Shown: positions 1 through 8,147 of the stretch, one piece after another
Position numbering within the stretch: position 1 is the stretch's first letter
Layout: each line of letters opens with the position of its first letter
DNA from: Eubacteriales bacterium
Lineage (GTDB): Bacteria; Bacillota; Clostridia; Christensenellales; Aristaeellaceae
Length of the DNA: 64,000 nucleotides
NCBI GenBank assembly: GCA_028705775.1
Contig: JAQWCW010000001.1
Coordinates: 1 to 64,000, forward strand
Reading direction: 5' to 3'
Notes under the pieces: generated by a model
The model's database searches: none
What the model saw: only the letters and a program-made list of their open reading frames with translations
What the model was told of the DNA's origin: nothing
Translations under genes and position numbers: made by a program

Positions 1-1130
1 AAGTCCTTGAACTTCCAGACGATTTCTATGTTGTCAAGATCGTAAATGTAGACCGCAGAAATGAATGCGTGGGTCAGCTCATAGGTCAGAGCTTTACAGT
101 CGGCGTACTGTTCGCAGACAGCATCCAGCTTTTCATCTGAACAGGAGGTCTCGGAGTCAAGCTCCTTCATCCGTTCGTGACTGCGCTGGATTGCTTCATC
201 GTTTTCAGCAATTTTCGTGTCCGTTGCCGCCTTCTGCTGAATGTATGCCTCCTTCGTGATGCTTCCGGCTGCATACTTCTCGTAGAGTTTCAGCTTCGAC
301 GCCTTGTGCTGCTCGTTCTGATTTTGGAGAGTGCGGATTTTATCAGCGCATTCCTTGATGGCAGATTTCCGAAGATCACCGACTTCTCGGTTTTGGACTG
401 CTTCCTTCTGTGCCAAAGCGAGAAACTGAGCAATGGCATGGAAGACAACCTTCTCAATATCCATTTCCGGAAAGCTCCTGCCGACCGGACAGTCTGTGTT
501 TCCGTTGTTGACCGAGTGAATGCACTGGAAGTACCGAATGCCAGCCTTGTTCTTGCGGCGCGTCATAGCACGTTTACAGTTTCCGCAGCGGACAAGTCCC
601 TTGAGCGGATAGTCATGCTGCTTGCACGTGGGATTCCGTCCTCCACCTCGAATGACCTTCTGAGCAAGCTCAAAGTCTTCCTTGCTGACAATGGCTTCAT
701 GGGTTCCTTCTACGATGATCGGCTCATTGACAACGCGCTTTTTTGAGCCGACACCGCAGGACTTCATTTTGCGACTGACCAGCGTTCCGGTGTAAACAAG
801 GTTTTTGAGGATGTTATAGACCATCACGGTTTCCCAACTGATTTTCTCGCTCATGTTACTGAACTTCTTCTTGTCGGGATGCTTGCTCTTGAAGTATTGC
901 CCCGGCGTCGGGATGCCGTCATCATTCAGGCTGCGGGCGATCTGAGAGGTGTTGCTGCCTTCCAGAGCCTCGCGGAAAATACGACGGATCACATCAGCCG
1001 CCTCCGGGTCTACGGTAAGTTTGTTCCGAATGGTGGGATGCAGGACGTAGCCGTATGGAGCGTAGCCACCGACATACTTGCCCTGCTTCACCATCTGGAT
1101 TTTTGCCGATGTGGTCTTTACGGATAAGCT
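1..1130 (-). pseudogene. Large serine recombinase, C-terminal part only
   Basis: Reading the minus strand from about 1130 to the left edge gives one open frame with the C-terminal modules of a large serine recombinase (TndX/Tn5397-like). The recombinase domain begins at a QGKYVGGYAPYGY motif, which follows the catalytic domain in this family. Next come a zinc-ribbon segment (VRCGNCKRAM, then later Cys residues near FQCIH and TDCPVG) and a charged coiled-coil rich in K, E and Q. The resolvase catalytic domain with its active-site serine is absent. In its place the frame runs back, without a stop, into the first codons of an IS3-type orfB. Large serine recombinases integrate and excise transposons and phages; this copy cannot. 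The true C-terminus lies off the window. Family assignment is confident, and the exact junction is uncertain by about 20 bases. Confidence 0.85.
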
Positions 1131-1528
1131 CACACTCGCTCCCTCGCGGTTCTTTTCCAGCCACGCATACGCCTCTCGCGGCTTCAGCCCTGTTATCCCT
1201 TGACGAAAAAACCCATTGCTTTCTTCAAAATGATATTAGCTTGGCGCAGCTCCTCGTTTTCTTTGCGCAGCTCCCGATTCTGCTTCTCCAAGTCGCTGTG
1301 CATGGCTTGTGGGCTTCCTTCCAACCGCCTTTCCTGCCGCCACCTGTATAGCGTTTTCGTGGTCACGCCCAGCCTTTCGCTGACTTCCTTTACGCTGCTT
1401 TCTAATACCAGCGATATTGCTTGCTCCTTAAACTCTTTGGTGTACTTCCTGCTCATACTTCACCCTCCTTGTTTTCTTTATTATACCTTTTCTCTTTGGA
1501 GGGTGTCTCGTTTTATTGTAGCAGTCCA
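1131..1528 (-). mobile_element. IS3-family element, 5' remnant
   Basis: The right end is well defined. Read on the minus strand it begins TGGACTGCTACAATAAAACG, a typical IS3 terminal inverted repeat starting with TG. A -10 box (TATAAT, 1480-1485) follows and then orfA. After orfA a T_TTT_TTC slippery heptamer (codons GGT TTT TTC) would permit the -1 frameshift into orfB, but only about 25 codons of orfB remain (motif LKPREAYAWLEKNRE). The DDE catalytic part and the other terminal repeat are missing, replaced by recombinase sequence. The right terminal repeat abuts helicase codons directly, which suggests this element inserted into the helicase gene and later lost its other half. Confidence 0.8.
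1193..1456 (-). CDS. IS3-family transposase OrfA
   Basis: This 87-residue protein is the helix-turn-helix subunit of an IS3-family transposase. It normally forms the DNA-binding half of the OrfAB fusion made by frameshifting. Residues 1-50 are the HTH_Tnp_1 domain (MSRKYTKEFKEQAISLV, then a TTKTLYRWRQERR recognition segment), and residues 55-85 form a leucine-zipper-like coil (LEKQNRELRKENEELRQAN). The start has a clear AAGGAGGG ribosome binding site at 1463-1470. The protein is full length for OrfA, but its OrfB partner is destroyed, so the element cannot move by itself. OrfA alone usually acts as a repressor or DNA-binding factor for related copies. Confidence 0.88.
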   Translation of the reverse strand: MSRKYTKEFKEQAISLVLESSVKEVSERLGVTTKTLYRWRQERRLEGSPQAMHSDLEKQNRELRKENEELRQANIILKKAMGFFVKG

Positions 1529-1530
1529 CA

Positions 1531-2637
1531 ACGCCCACGCGCCAGGATGGTCATCACCCGATTCTCACCATGTATCTCGGAGACATTCGTTATCGCGTAG
1601 ATGCCAAGGCGCAAGCGGAAAAGCGCCCCTTCGCGCATGTAATGATTCCTCGCTTCACCGGCGCGCGCTTTTGTTTGGATCAAGAGACAAAGACGCCAGC
1701 GATTGGGCAGTACTATACACAGATTATGCAGGATGACCTGCGCAACCATATGATCGTTGACGATGTACTGGCTTGCGTCAAGGAAGGTCGCAATTGCCTA
1801 CTGCTCAGCGAACGAACACGCCATGTAGAGATGCTGTCCGACTTCCTTGGCAAGCATGTCGACAATGTTTTGGTGATGACCGGCGGAAAAACCAACGCTG
1901 AGACAGCGGAGCAAATGGAACGCTTGCGGAACGCGCCTACCGATGAACCTTTGGTGATTTGCGCGACAGGAAAATACATCGGCGAGGGATTTGACGAAGC
2001 GCGTTTGGATACTCTTTTTTTGACAATGCCGATTTCCTGGCAAGGGACATTGGCACAGTATGCGGGTAGACTGCATCGCCTGTATGAGGGGAAGCGCGAA
2101 GCGCGCGTCTACGATTATATCGATAATAACGCGGAAATGCTGGAGAAAATGTATCATAAACGACTGAAGGGCTATTCTTCCATCGGATATCATGTGGCTG
2201 CCGAACATCAATCCGCTGTTGTTGGCAGTGACATAATCTATGACCAGAACACCTTTCAGGAACGCTTTCTTCATGATCTCGATCAGTCACGTAAAAGCAT
2301 CGTGATCGTCAGTCCATATGTCACCATGAGACGCATTCGTTGGCTCGAAACAACATTCTGCAAGACGATGGAAAGACGCGTTCTCATCAGCGTCATAACC
2401 AGACCTGCCAATTCATTTCAGGGACGATCCGGCGAAAATGCTCAAGCAGCCATTGACCATCTTACGAAAAGTGGTATCACGGTGCGCTGCCATGAAGCCA
2501 TCCACCAGAAATATGCCATCATCGACGATATGATCGTTTGGTATGGCAGTATTAATCTACTCAGTTTCGGTACATCGCAAGAAAGCATCATGCGCCTTTC
2601 CAGCGGCAGCGTGGCAAGGGCACTACGGATAGACTGA
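1531..2637 (+). pseudogene. TOTE-type SF2 helicase with PLD nuclease domain, N-terminus lost
   Basis: The frame is open directly from the IS3 end and starts at TPTRQDGHHP, just after the TAT box of helicase motif III. Everything upstream (any primase domain, Walker A, DEAD box) is gone. What remains is the second RecA-like lobe (LLLSERTRH at about 80 residues in; a GRLHRLYEGK motif VI near residue 180) and a C-terminal phospholipase-D-like nuclease domain with the HxKxxxxD...GSxN signature (HQKYAIIDD, WYGSINLL). Proteins of this order, with an archaeo-eukaryotic primase in front, are the core of TOTE conflict systems found on mobile elements; membership is inferred from the retained half. The first internal ATG is at 1570 without a good ribosome binding site, so this is a pseudogene rather than a shorter gene. 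Confidence 0.75.
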
Positions 2638-2698
2638 TATGCTGACAGCTACAAACATGAGAAGCTATATTCCCGATGATTCAAAGGAGAAGCAATCG

Positions 2699-2977
2699 AT
2701 GAAATCACCGTTCGACAAATTTTCTGCACATCAAACATATCAGCCGGGACATTGTGCTATTGTCAAGGTTGTGAAAAAGAGTAACAGATCACTTGTTTGC
2801 TTGTTTGGAGAAGGGAATAGCATCAAAGGTTTCATGTCTGCTCTTGATCCTCAATACCGGCTGGACTATTCATTATATGAAGAGATATCCGAAGACAATC
2901 AAATGGAGTGCGAAATAATAGGTTACGACTACGATCACAAAAGTTTCCAGTTGAGATACATCCGTAGAATTGAGTGA
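2699..2977 (+). CDS. Small hypothetical protein, OB-fold-like
   Basis: A 92-residue protein. I chose the ATG at 2699 because an AAAGGAGA ribosome binding site sits 8-9 bases upstream; an earlier in-frame ATG at 2639 has none. The alternation of short hydrophobic strands and a loop with G-x-I-K-G-F-M resembles an S1/OB-fold RNA-binding domain (about residues 13-88), but this is pattern reading only. It follows the helicase fragment by about 60 bases and may have been co-transcribed with the intact gene. No function is assigned. Confidence 0.55.
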   Translation: MKSPFDKFSAHQTYQPGHCAIVKVVKKSNRSLVCLFGEGNSIKGFMSALDPQYRLDYSLYEEISEDNQMECEIIGYDYDHKSFQLRYIRRIE

Positions 2978-3195
2978 TGTCCATAATTCCAGAATGATCT
3001 CGTTTTTTCTCAAGTACTGATTGATAACGTGTTCTATCTTAGAATCCGTATTAAATAGCATATTCATAGAACCCATATGAGAATCCGTGTCAGAATACGT
3101 ATCCAATCATAGAATCCGTGTATCAACCTGTAAATGAATACGCTATCTCAATTAGGACTGTCGCGTTTTATCAACCCCGATGTCCGAACACAGTA
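2978..3195. other. Gene-free stretch with short degenerate repeats
   Basis: No gene is visible. The sequence is AT-rich and holds four copies of a ten-base motif, AGAATCCGTR, at 3041, 3080, 3092 (one mismatch) and 3111 in the same orientation with irregular spacing. They could be protein-binding half-sites or decayed mobile DNA. I see no promoter that clearly uses them. Confidence 0.4.
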
Positions 3196-3228
3196 AAGAA
3201 CACGTCGCAATGCGATGTGTTCTTTTTT
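3196..3228 (+). terminator. Rho-independent terminator
   Basis: A near-perfect inverted repeat (AAGAACAC ... GTGTTCTT enclosing TCGCA/TGCGA) is followed by a run of six T. It would end transcripts from the helicase/OB-fold genes. The same sequence recurs in decayed form at 4171-4206, as part of the repeat that flanks the toxin-antitoxin cassette. Confidence 0.7.
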
Positions 3229-3355
3229 GCAGTTAAGTATGTGCGTTGACAAGTTAAGTGTGCCTGACGGTACGAGAATTATTGTGACATACTTTCAATC
3301 GTTGTTCCGCTGAAACAACGATTAGCTGCCGCGAATGAGGTTACTCCACTGCCAT
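3196..3355 (+). repeat. Left flanking repeat of the Phd-Doc cassette
   Basis: Shared with 4171-4400 in the same orientation and order: a TGCGATGTGTT hairpin with T-run, GCAGT(T/C)AA, GCCTGACGG, a GTGACAYAC box, a GTTCCGC...GAACAAC hairpin and CCGCGAATG. Similarity is interrupted but collinear over roughly 150 bases. Confidence 0.6.
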
Positions 3356-3435
3356 GATTTATATGCTGATTCTCGGATGAAATAGGTTGAATCAATCCTA
3401 GTATTTGTGCTATACTATTTGCGGAGGGATGTAAA

Positions 3436-3678
3436 ATGATGATAAACACCAACGCCATCGTTTCCATGACAGAAGCCAATCAGAACTTCTCCCGTGTTAC
3501 GCGGATAGCTGATACAAACGGGCAGGCAGTTGTGTTCAAAAATAACCGTCCGAAATACTTGCTTATAGATATGGACAGTTCCCCGCTTTTGGACATGACG
3601 GCCGATGAGAAGATTGATGTAGTTGCGGCGCGCATTATAAAGAAATATAAGCCTGCCTTTGAGGAATTGGCAAAATGA
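3436..3678 (+). CDS. phd: Phd/YefM-family antitoxin
   Basis: An 80-residue antitoxin. Residues 1-50 match the Phd/YefM fold that binds operator DNA (SMTEANQNFSRVTRIAD, then VVFKNNRPKYLLID). The C-terminal 30 residues are charged and probably disordered until they wrap the toxin. A GGAGGG ribosome binding site lies just upstream. The stop overlaps the toxin start (ATGA at 3675-3678), so the two are translationally coupled with the antitoxin first, as is usual. Phd proteins neutralise Doc and, with it, repress their own promoter. Confidence 0.9.
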   Translation: MMINTNAIVSMTEANQNFSRVTRIADTNGQAVVFKNNRPKYLLIDMDSSPLLDMTADEKIDVVAARIIKKYKPAFEELAK

Positions 3679-4052
3679 TTCGATTTAGTCCTGAACGTGT
3701 TCTTCTGCTGCATCAGCTTATGATTGCTCAAACGGGCGGCTCTGACGGTCTGCGCGATATGGCGCTTTTGGAAAGCGCAGTTCAAAGCATTTACGCAAGC
3801 TTCGACGGGCAGGAGCTGTATCCCAGCAAACAGGAAAAGGGCGCCCGCCTTGGGTATGCTTTGATTTCCAACCATGCTTTTGTGGATGGCAATAAGCGCA
3901 TTGGTATGTATGCTATGCTCACATTCCTTGAAGTGAACGGTATACGTTTGAATTGCACGAATGCGGAAGTTGCGAAAGTCGGACTTGGCGCAGCGTCCGG
4001 AACAATGCAATTTGATGATGTATTGGCATGGGTCAACGAGCATCAGCTATAA
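3675..4052 (+). CDS. doc: Doc-family toxin (Fic fold)
   Basis: A 125-residue toxin of the Fic/Doc family. The catalytic motif HAFVDGNKRIG (about residues 72-82) matches HPFxDGNKRxG except for Ala in place of Pro. Characterised Doc proteins phosphorylate elongation factor Tu and stop translation; classical Fic proteins AMPylate. The small size and the Phd partner favour the Doc activity here. All conserved residues (His, Asp, Gly, Asn, Lys, Arg) are present, so the toxin appears active. The pair sits between direct repeats, which suggests a mobile cassette. Confidence 0.92.
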   Translation: MIRFSPERVLLLHQLMIAQTGGSDGLRDMALLESAVQSIYASFDGQELYPSKQEKGARLGYALISNHAFVDGNKRIGMYAMLTFLEVNGIRLNCTNAEVAKVGLGAASGTMQFDDVLAWVNEHQL

Positions 4053-4170
4053 GGAGCGTCACGTTCATATAAACGCTGCTTTAGGGCAAATACTGCTTGT
4101 CACCGTATGTAACCCTTTGACTTAATCAGCTTTCAAGCCATATCCTGCAAGACTGACCGAGCACGAAAAA

Positions 4171-4400
4171 AAGCTCATCGCAATGCGATGTGTTGTTTTT
4201 TTGCAGTCAATTATGCCTGACGGCATAAAATGCGATACGCACATGAAGTATGCCTGACGGCAAAAAATGCGCAACGCGCGTAAAGTATGCCTGACGGCAA
4301 ACGAAGTATAGTGACACACTTACTTAATCGTCGTTCCGCAGGAACAACGCTTCGATTCCGCGAATGCGGCAACTTCAATGCGCGCAAACGCGAGCTGCTT
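4171..4400 (+). repeat. Right flanking repeat, with 37-bp tandem units
   Basis: A collinear relative of the left flank (3196-3355). It contains two full 37-base tandem units starting TATGCCTGACGGCA at 4212 and 4249, and a third partial unit at 4286. The terminator-like hairpin at its left (CATCGCA/TGCGATG followed by seven T) has lost its outer arms compared with the left copy. Confidence 0.6.
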
Positions 4401-4456
4401 CACTGCATGGCGGTATAGAGCGCGTAGAAATGCCTTTTCGCGCCGTCTGTCTCCAT

Positions 4457-5476
4457 TTACGCCTTTTCGGGCAGTTTGTCGGGAATTATAAGGAGCATTG
4501 TTTTCTGCTCGTCCATTTCAACGCGGAGCAAGCCTTCCTTTTGCAGCTGCTTCATGACGTCCGAAAAGCGCCTGAAGCCGATAATCCTCTCGGTGAACTG
4601 CGGATAGTCCGCCTGAATGTCAGCCTTTAGAATGCTGGGGTTAATCCTGTCAAAGCCGTTATCCTTGTACTGCTTGAGCTTGCCGAGGAAGATTTGCTTC
4701 CAGTTTTCCTTGCCAATCTGGGTGCGCTTCGCGTCCTCCTCAGGGGAGTGCAGGGAAACCATCATGTTATAGTTATCGTTGGTAATCGCGATTGTGCGGT
4801 ACTTTTGCTCAAGCTTTGTGAGCAGCTTTCCGAATGTCGCGCAGCCGTAATTCTTTTCGTTGAAATCGGGGCGGAGGCGCATGAGCGTTCCCTTGACCTC
4901 GCTGGCAAATACCTCCTGCTCGTCGCGCTCGTCGAGGATGTTCTCAATCAGCTTCATCAGCTGCTCCTCGTCAATCGTTTCCTCGCTCTGCTGCGCGCTC
5001 TCCGTCTTTACGGGAACGCTCCTGCTCTGCGATACGGTTTCTAGGAACTGGAATTCGTTGCAGGCGTTTATGAATATCTTGCTCGCCGCCTCGCTTCGGG
5101 ATATGCCCAATACGAACTTGCCCATGCTCTTAAGACGACCGACAAGCGGGGTATAATCGCTGTCGCCCGAAACAATGCAGAAGGAATCAATGCGCGGATT
5201 GGTAAAAGCGACCTCAAGCGCGTCGATAACCAGAAGAATGTCCGCGTTGTTCTTCTGCGCCGCGCCGAAGCGCAGGGACGGAACGACCGTGAAGGTATTG
5301 GAAAGCAGAACCTCCTTCAAATCGGAGAATCTGTCCGTATAGCCGTAAACCTTGCCGAGAAGGATGTCGCCGCGAATCTTGACCTTCTCCAAGATATTAT
5401 TGAGCGTAGCGACCTTCGCTCCGCAGTTTTCCAAATCCACAAACAGCGCAAAATGGCTGGTATTATTGTTAATCAA
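4457..5476 (-). CDS. NYN-domain protein with LOTUS/OST-HTH domains
   Basis: A 339-residue protein. Residues 8-150 form a NYN (PIN-like) nuclease domain: ALFVDLENCG carries the first acidic residue, then NADILLVIDAL, and CIVSGDSDYTPLVGRL carries the SGDSD acidic pair. Residues 170-250 look like an OST-HTH/LOTUS RNA-binding domain, and about 262-335 like a second one (winged-helix pattern ending in VEMDEQKTMLLIIPD). LabA-like proteins of this build bind RNA and may cleave it in a metal-dependent way; targets are unknown. The start is TTG, chosen for the GAGGAATTCAA site upstream. A parS site lies in its leader. It is transcribed away from the mobile region and appears monocistronic. Confidence 0.88.
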   Translation of the reverse strand: MINNNTSHFALFVDLENCGAKVATLNNILEKVKIRGDILLGKVYGYTDRFSDLKEVLLSNTFTVVPSLRFGAAQKNNADILLVIDALEVAFTNPRIDSFCIVSGDSDYTPLVGRLKSMGKFVLGISRSEAASKIFINACNEFQFLETVSQSRSVPVKTESAQQSEETIDEEQLMKLIENILDERDEQEVFASEVKGTLMRLRPDFNEKNYGCATFGKLLTKLEQKYRTIAITNDNYNMMVSLHSPEEDAKRTQIGKENWKQIFLGKLKQYKDNGFDRINPSILKADIQADYPQFTERIIGFRRFSDVMKQLQKEGLLRVEMDEQKTMLLIIPDKLPEKA

Positions 5477-5511
5477 TTGAATTCCTCATTTCATAAATGT
5501 AATTATATGTT

Positions 5512-5527
5512 TGTTTCACGTGAAACA
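5512..5527. other. parS site 1 (ParB/Spo0J binding)
   Basis: The 16-base palindrome TGTTTCACGTGAAACA is identical to the Bacillus subtilis parS consensus. It lies between the NYN gene start and the GntR gene stop. ParB loads here and spreads to organise newly replicated origins. Confidence 0.95.
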
Positions 5528-6229
5528 TCAAATCCTGAATGCAAACCTGTCGCCCCTTATGAACTGCTCGGAGGTATGAAGCGGGGTGTGCTTTTCGTCA
5601 TACATACATTCGAGCAGATACAGAAGCGCGCTGCCCTTTGGGACGGAAAGAAGCTGCGCCGTTTCCGCGTCCGCGTAGCGAATTGAAACCACATGGCTTG
5701 CGGAGGCAACGGAATAGCCCTTTTCGAGCATTGCGGTATAAAGGCTGCCCGAAAGCGCCGATTCGGTTAAGAAGGACAGCGCCTTTGAATACCTGTTGTA
5801 CTCAAGCACGACCGGCTCGCCGTCGCAGAGCCTGATTCGGCAGGAGGAAAGCACGGATTCGCCCGCCTGCGCCTTGAGCATCGTCATGTCCTGCCGGTTT
5901 GCCGGAGACAGGGCAGCTGAAATAACCCGCGTTTCAGCCTCGTGGCCCGCGCGCTTGCAGTAATCCTGAAAGGATGTTATGCTCGGCGAATCCGAAAGCA
6001 TATTCGGCAGGCGCACAGAAGTGCCGATTCCGCGCTTTCTTGTAAGATAGCCCTCGTCGGTAAGCAGGGCAAGCGCCTTTCTTACGGTAACGCGGCTCAG
6101 GGAATACTTTTCGCAGAGCGATTCCTCCGTCGGGAATGCGTCGCCCGCCTTGAGAAAGCCGAAGCGGATTTCATCCCGAAGCTTTGTATAAAGCCGCCTG
6201 TAAAGCGCTTCAGAGCCTTTTTTATCCAT
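5528..6229 (-). CDS. GntR-family transcriptional regulator (HutC/UTRA type)
   Basis: A 233-residue regulator. Residues 1-72 are a GntR winged helix (YRRLYTKLRDEIRFG, FPTEESLCEKYSLSRVTVRKAL, LLTDEGYLTRKRGIGTSV). Residues 90-230 are a UTRA effector domain of chorismate-lyase fold (VLEYNRYSK..., TSEQFIRGDRFAF). HutC-type members usually sense a sugar phosphate or small metabolite and repress nearby operons. The gene is the last of three, six bases after plsY, so it may control glycolipid genes, but the ligand is not visible from sequence. Confidence 0.9.
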   Translation of the reverse strand: MDKKGSEALYRRLYTKLRDEIRFGFLKAGDAFPTEESLCEKYSLSRVTVRKALALLTDEGYLTRKRGIGTSVRLPNMLSDSPSITSFQDYCKRAGHEAETRVISAALSPANRQDMTMLKAQAGESVLSSCRIRLCDGEPVVLEYNRYSKALSFLTESALSGSLYTAMLEKGYSVASASHVVSIRYADAETAQLLSVPKGSALLYLLECMYDEKHTPLHTSEQFIRGDRFAFRI

Positions 6230-6235
6230 TTCTCC

Positions 6236-6853
6236 TTACGCCTCCTTATGCGCGAGCAGATATTCCGCCTCGGCGCGGCGTATATCCGCAAGATTCTTTA
6301 CAACCGGCGGAATCGAAAGCAGCGCGCAGCCGACAGCCATGGCGTAATGCCGCGTGAAATACGCGCCGACAAAGCAGGTGAACATGAACGCGATGAAGGT
6401 TACGACGCTCCGCTTCTCGTGCGGATTAACCACAAAGGCAAGCGAAAACAGCACATACCAGAAGGCGAGGGCGAAAACCGCGTAGCTGTAAGGCAGAAGC
6501 GCTATAAGGCAGCCGAACGCGGGCGCAATCGCCTTGCCGCCCTTGAAGCGGTGGAAGGGCGAATACGCATGGCCGAGAACCGGCATAAGGAGCATTGGCG
6601 CAAGCAGGGGGGACAGGGGCGAATACGCCCTCAGGAAGATTGCAACGGGCCAGAAGCCCTTTGAAAGCTCCGCTATAAGCGTAAGAATTCCGACGGGAAC
6701 GCCCGCGTACTTGAACGCGTTTGAGCTTCCCGGATTTCCGTCCTTCGCCCTCTCGGTTATGTCAACGCCTCTGAGCAGCTTCGGGAAAAGCCGCGCGTAC
6801 AGTATTCCGCCCGAAAAAAACCCAAGCAGAAGATAGACCAGCGCCCTCAGCAC
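6236..6853 (-). CDS. PlsY-like glycerol-3-phosphate acyltransferase
   Basis: A 205-residue polytopic membrane protein with the PlsY motifs: a glycerophosphate-binding GNPGSSNAFK loop (about residue 39), and GHAYSPFHRFKGGKA (about residue 93), which corresponds to the acyl-phosphate binding loop. PlsY transfers an acyl group from acyl phosphate to glycerol-3-phosphate, the first step of membrane phospholipid synthesis. There are five or more hydrophobic segments. The motifs differ slightly from canonical SGNIGATN and FKGGKGVAT, so it is a divergent or second copy. It lies between a diacylglycerol glycosyltransferase-like gene and a GntR regulator, which supports a lipid role. Confidence 0.82.
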   Translation of the reverse strand: MLRALVYLLLGFFSGGILYARLFPKLLRGVDITERAKDGNPGSSNAFKYAGVPVGILTLIAELSKGFWPVAIFLRAYSPLSPLLAPMLLMPVLGHAYSPFHRFKGGKAIAPAFGCLIALLPYSYAVFALAFWYVLFSLAFVVNPHEKRSVVTFIAFMFTCFVGAYFTRHYAMAVGCALLSIPPVVKNLADIRRAEAEYLLAHKEA

Positions 6854-6880
6854 GCTCTCACTTCCTAAGTAATCTTTGTG

Positions 6881-7984
6881 TCAGCCTTCTATGATTGAGC
6901 AGATGTCGTCGGCGGCGTTTTTGTTCATGTTCTGCCCTTGCGCGTAAAGCATTCTCTCTGAGGCCGCCGAATCGGAGGAAAGCCAGAGCGCCGCAAGAGC
7001 GCTTTCCTTAGGAGAAAACGTCCCGACGGAAAGCCCGTTTTCGTCAAAGAAGCGCGCGTTGATGGTTTCGCAGCCCGGAATAGGCGCCGTATGCACCAGC
7101 GGAATGTTCTTTACAGCCGCTTCCGTGCTGCTAAGCCCGCCCGGTTTTGACAGAAGAACGTCGCTTGCAGCCATGTAAACGGCAACCTCCCGCGTGAAGG
7201 GAACAACGGTGAGCCGCCCGTCGCTTCCGAAGCGCTCCTTGAGCAGCGAAGCCATCTTCTCGTTGCTTCCGATAAGGGAAAAGATTCGCGTATCGTCTCC
7301 GCAGCGCCTCAACAACTCCCCGATTATGTCGGGAAGGTCGCCAAAGCCCATGCTTCCGCCCATCAGCATGATTACGCGCGCGCTGTCGGGAACTGAAAGC
7401 GTCCTGCGCGCTTCCGTGCGCTCTATCGGCTCGGAAAACACGTGCGAAACGGGAATGCCCGTCGCAATAAGCCGCTCAGGGGCAAAGCCCTTGCGCTCAT
7501 AGTCCGCCCTCAGCTTTTCATGGGGAATGAAGAACAAATCAACGTCCGTTTCCTCCCAGAAGGGAGTGCAGACGTAATCCGTCGCGATTCCGAAGGAGCG
7601 CGTTTTCATTCCGCGCCTGCGCCGCAAAAAGCTCATCGCCTCCGCGCCGAAAAGATGCGGGCTGAGCACTGTGTCATAGCCGTTTGCGGAAATGAACTCG
7701 CCCAAGCGCTCGGCATAAAGCCGATTTGCGTAATAGACGGGCGAGCGCAGCTTGTCGGACGAGATTGCCTCTCCCGCGCGGTAGAGCCGCCCGAAGGTCT
7801 TTGGAGAGTTCTGCGTCATTCTGACATAGCCGCCGCTGATGATTTCCGACGCTCGCCTGCTTCCGAACGTCAGCACATCCTTCATATCGGCGTCAACTCC
7901 GCGCCTTTTGAGCGCCTCAAGCATTGCTCTCCCCGCCGTGTTATGCCCCTGTCCCGTATTGGTGCTGAGAATCAGAACTTTCAT
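6881..7984 (-). CDS. Diacylglycerol glycosyltransferase, MGDG synthase/UgtP-like
   Basis: A 367-residue GT28-family enzyme. Residues 1-165 contain the MGDG_synth domain (MKVLILSTNTGQGHNTAGRAM at the N-terminus). The C-terminal half is the nucleotide-sugar-binding Rossmann domain (VIMLMGGSMGFGDLP; AASDVLLSKPGGLSSTEA, with the GG-x2-STE sugar-donor loop). Such enzymes move glucose or galactose from a UDP-sugar to diacylglycerol at the cytoplasmic membrane. I chose the second ATG because the GGAGG site falls between the two possible starts. It is the first gene of an operon with plsY and gntR and has its own promoter. Confidence 0.87.
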   Translation of the reverse strand: MKVLILSTNTGQGHNTAGRAMLEALKRRGVDADMKDVLTFGSRRASEIISGGYVRMTQNSPKTFGRLYRAGEAISSDKLRSPVYYANRLYAERLGEFISANGYDTVLSPHLFGAEAMSFLRRRRGMKTRSFGIATDYVCTPFWEETDVDLFFIPHEKLRADYERKGFAPERLIATGIPVSHVFSEPIERTEARRTLSVPDSARVIMLMGGSMGFGDLPDIIGELLRRCGDDTRIFSLIGSNEKMASLLKERFGSDGRLTVVPFTREVAVYMAASDVLLSKPGGLSSTEAAVKNIPLVHTAPIPGCETINARFFDENGLSVGTFSPKESALAALWLSSDSAASERMLYAQGQNMNKNAADDICSIIEG

Positions 7985-8026
7985 AGCAGTAGCCTCCATA
8001 ACGGCGCCTTACCCGACGATACCTTG

Positions 8027-8055
8027 ATTATACCATAGAAGCCAAATATATCAAA
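8027..8055 (-). promoter_or_regulatory. Promoter of the ugtP-like operon
   Basis: On the minus strand TTTGAT (8050-8055) and TATAAT (8027-8032) are separated by 17 bases, a good SigA match located about 45 bases before the start codon. Confidence 0.65.
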
Positions 8056-8087
8056 GGAGTAAAGCGCTTGAAATGAGCGCGGGGTTA

Positions 8088-8103
8088 TGTTTCACGTGAA
8101 ACA
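8088..8103. other. parS site 2
   Basis: A perfect TGTTTCACGTGAAACA palindrome in the divergent intergenic region between the ugtP-like gene and addA. It lies 60 bases from a second perfect copy. Confidence 0.95.
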
Positions 8104-8147
8104 TTGTTTCGCGTAAAGCCGTCAAGCGATTTCTTTAAGCGCTTTGA

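Noticed and set aside
1570..2637. A complete helicase/nuclease gene starting at ATG 1570
   Set aside because: Helicase codons continue in frame upstream to the IS end and no ribosome binding site precedes the ATG, so this is a truncated gene.
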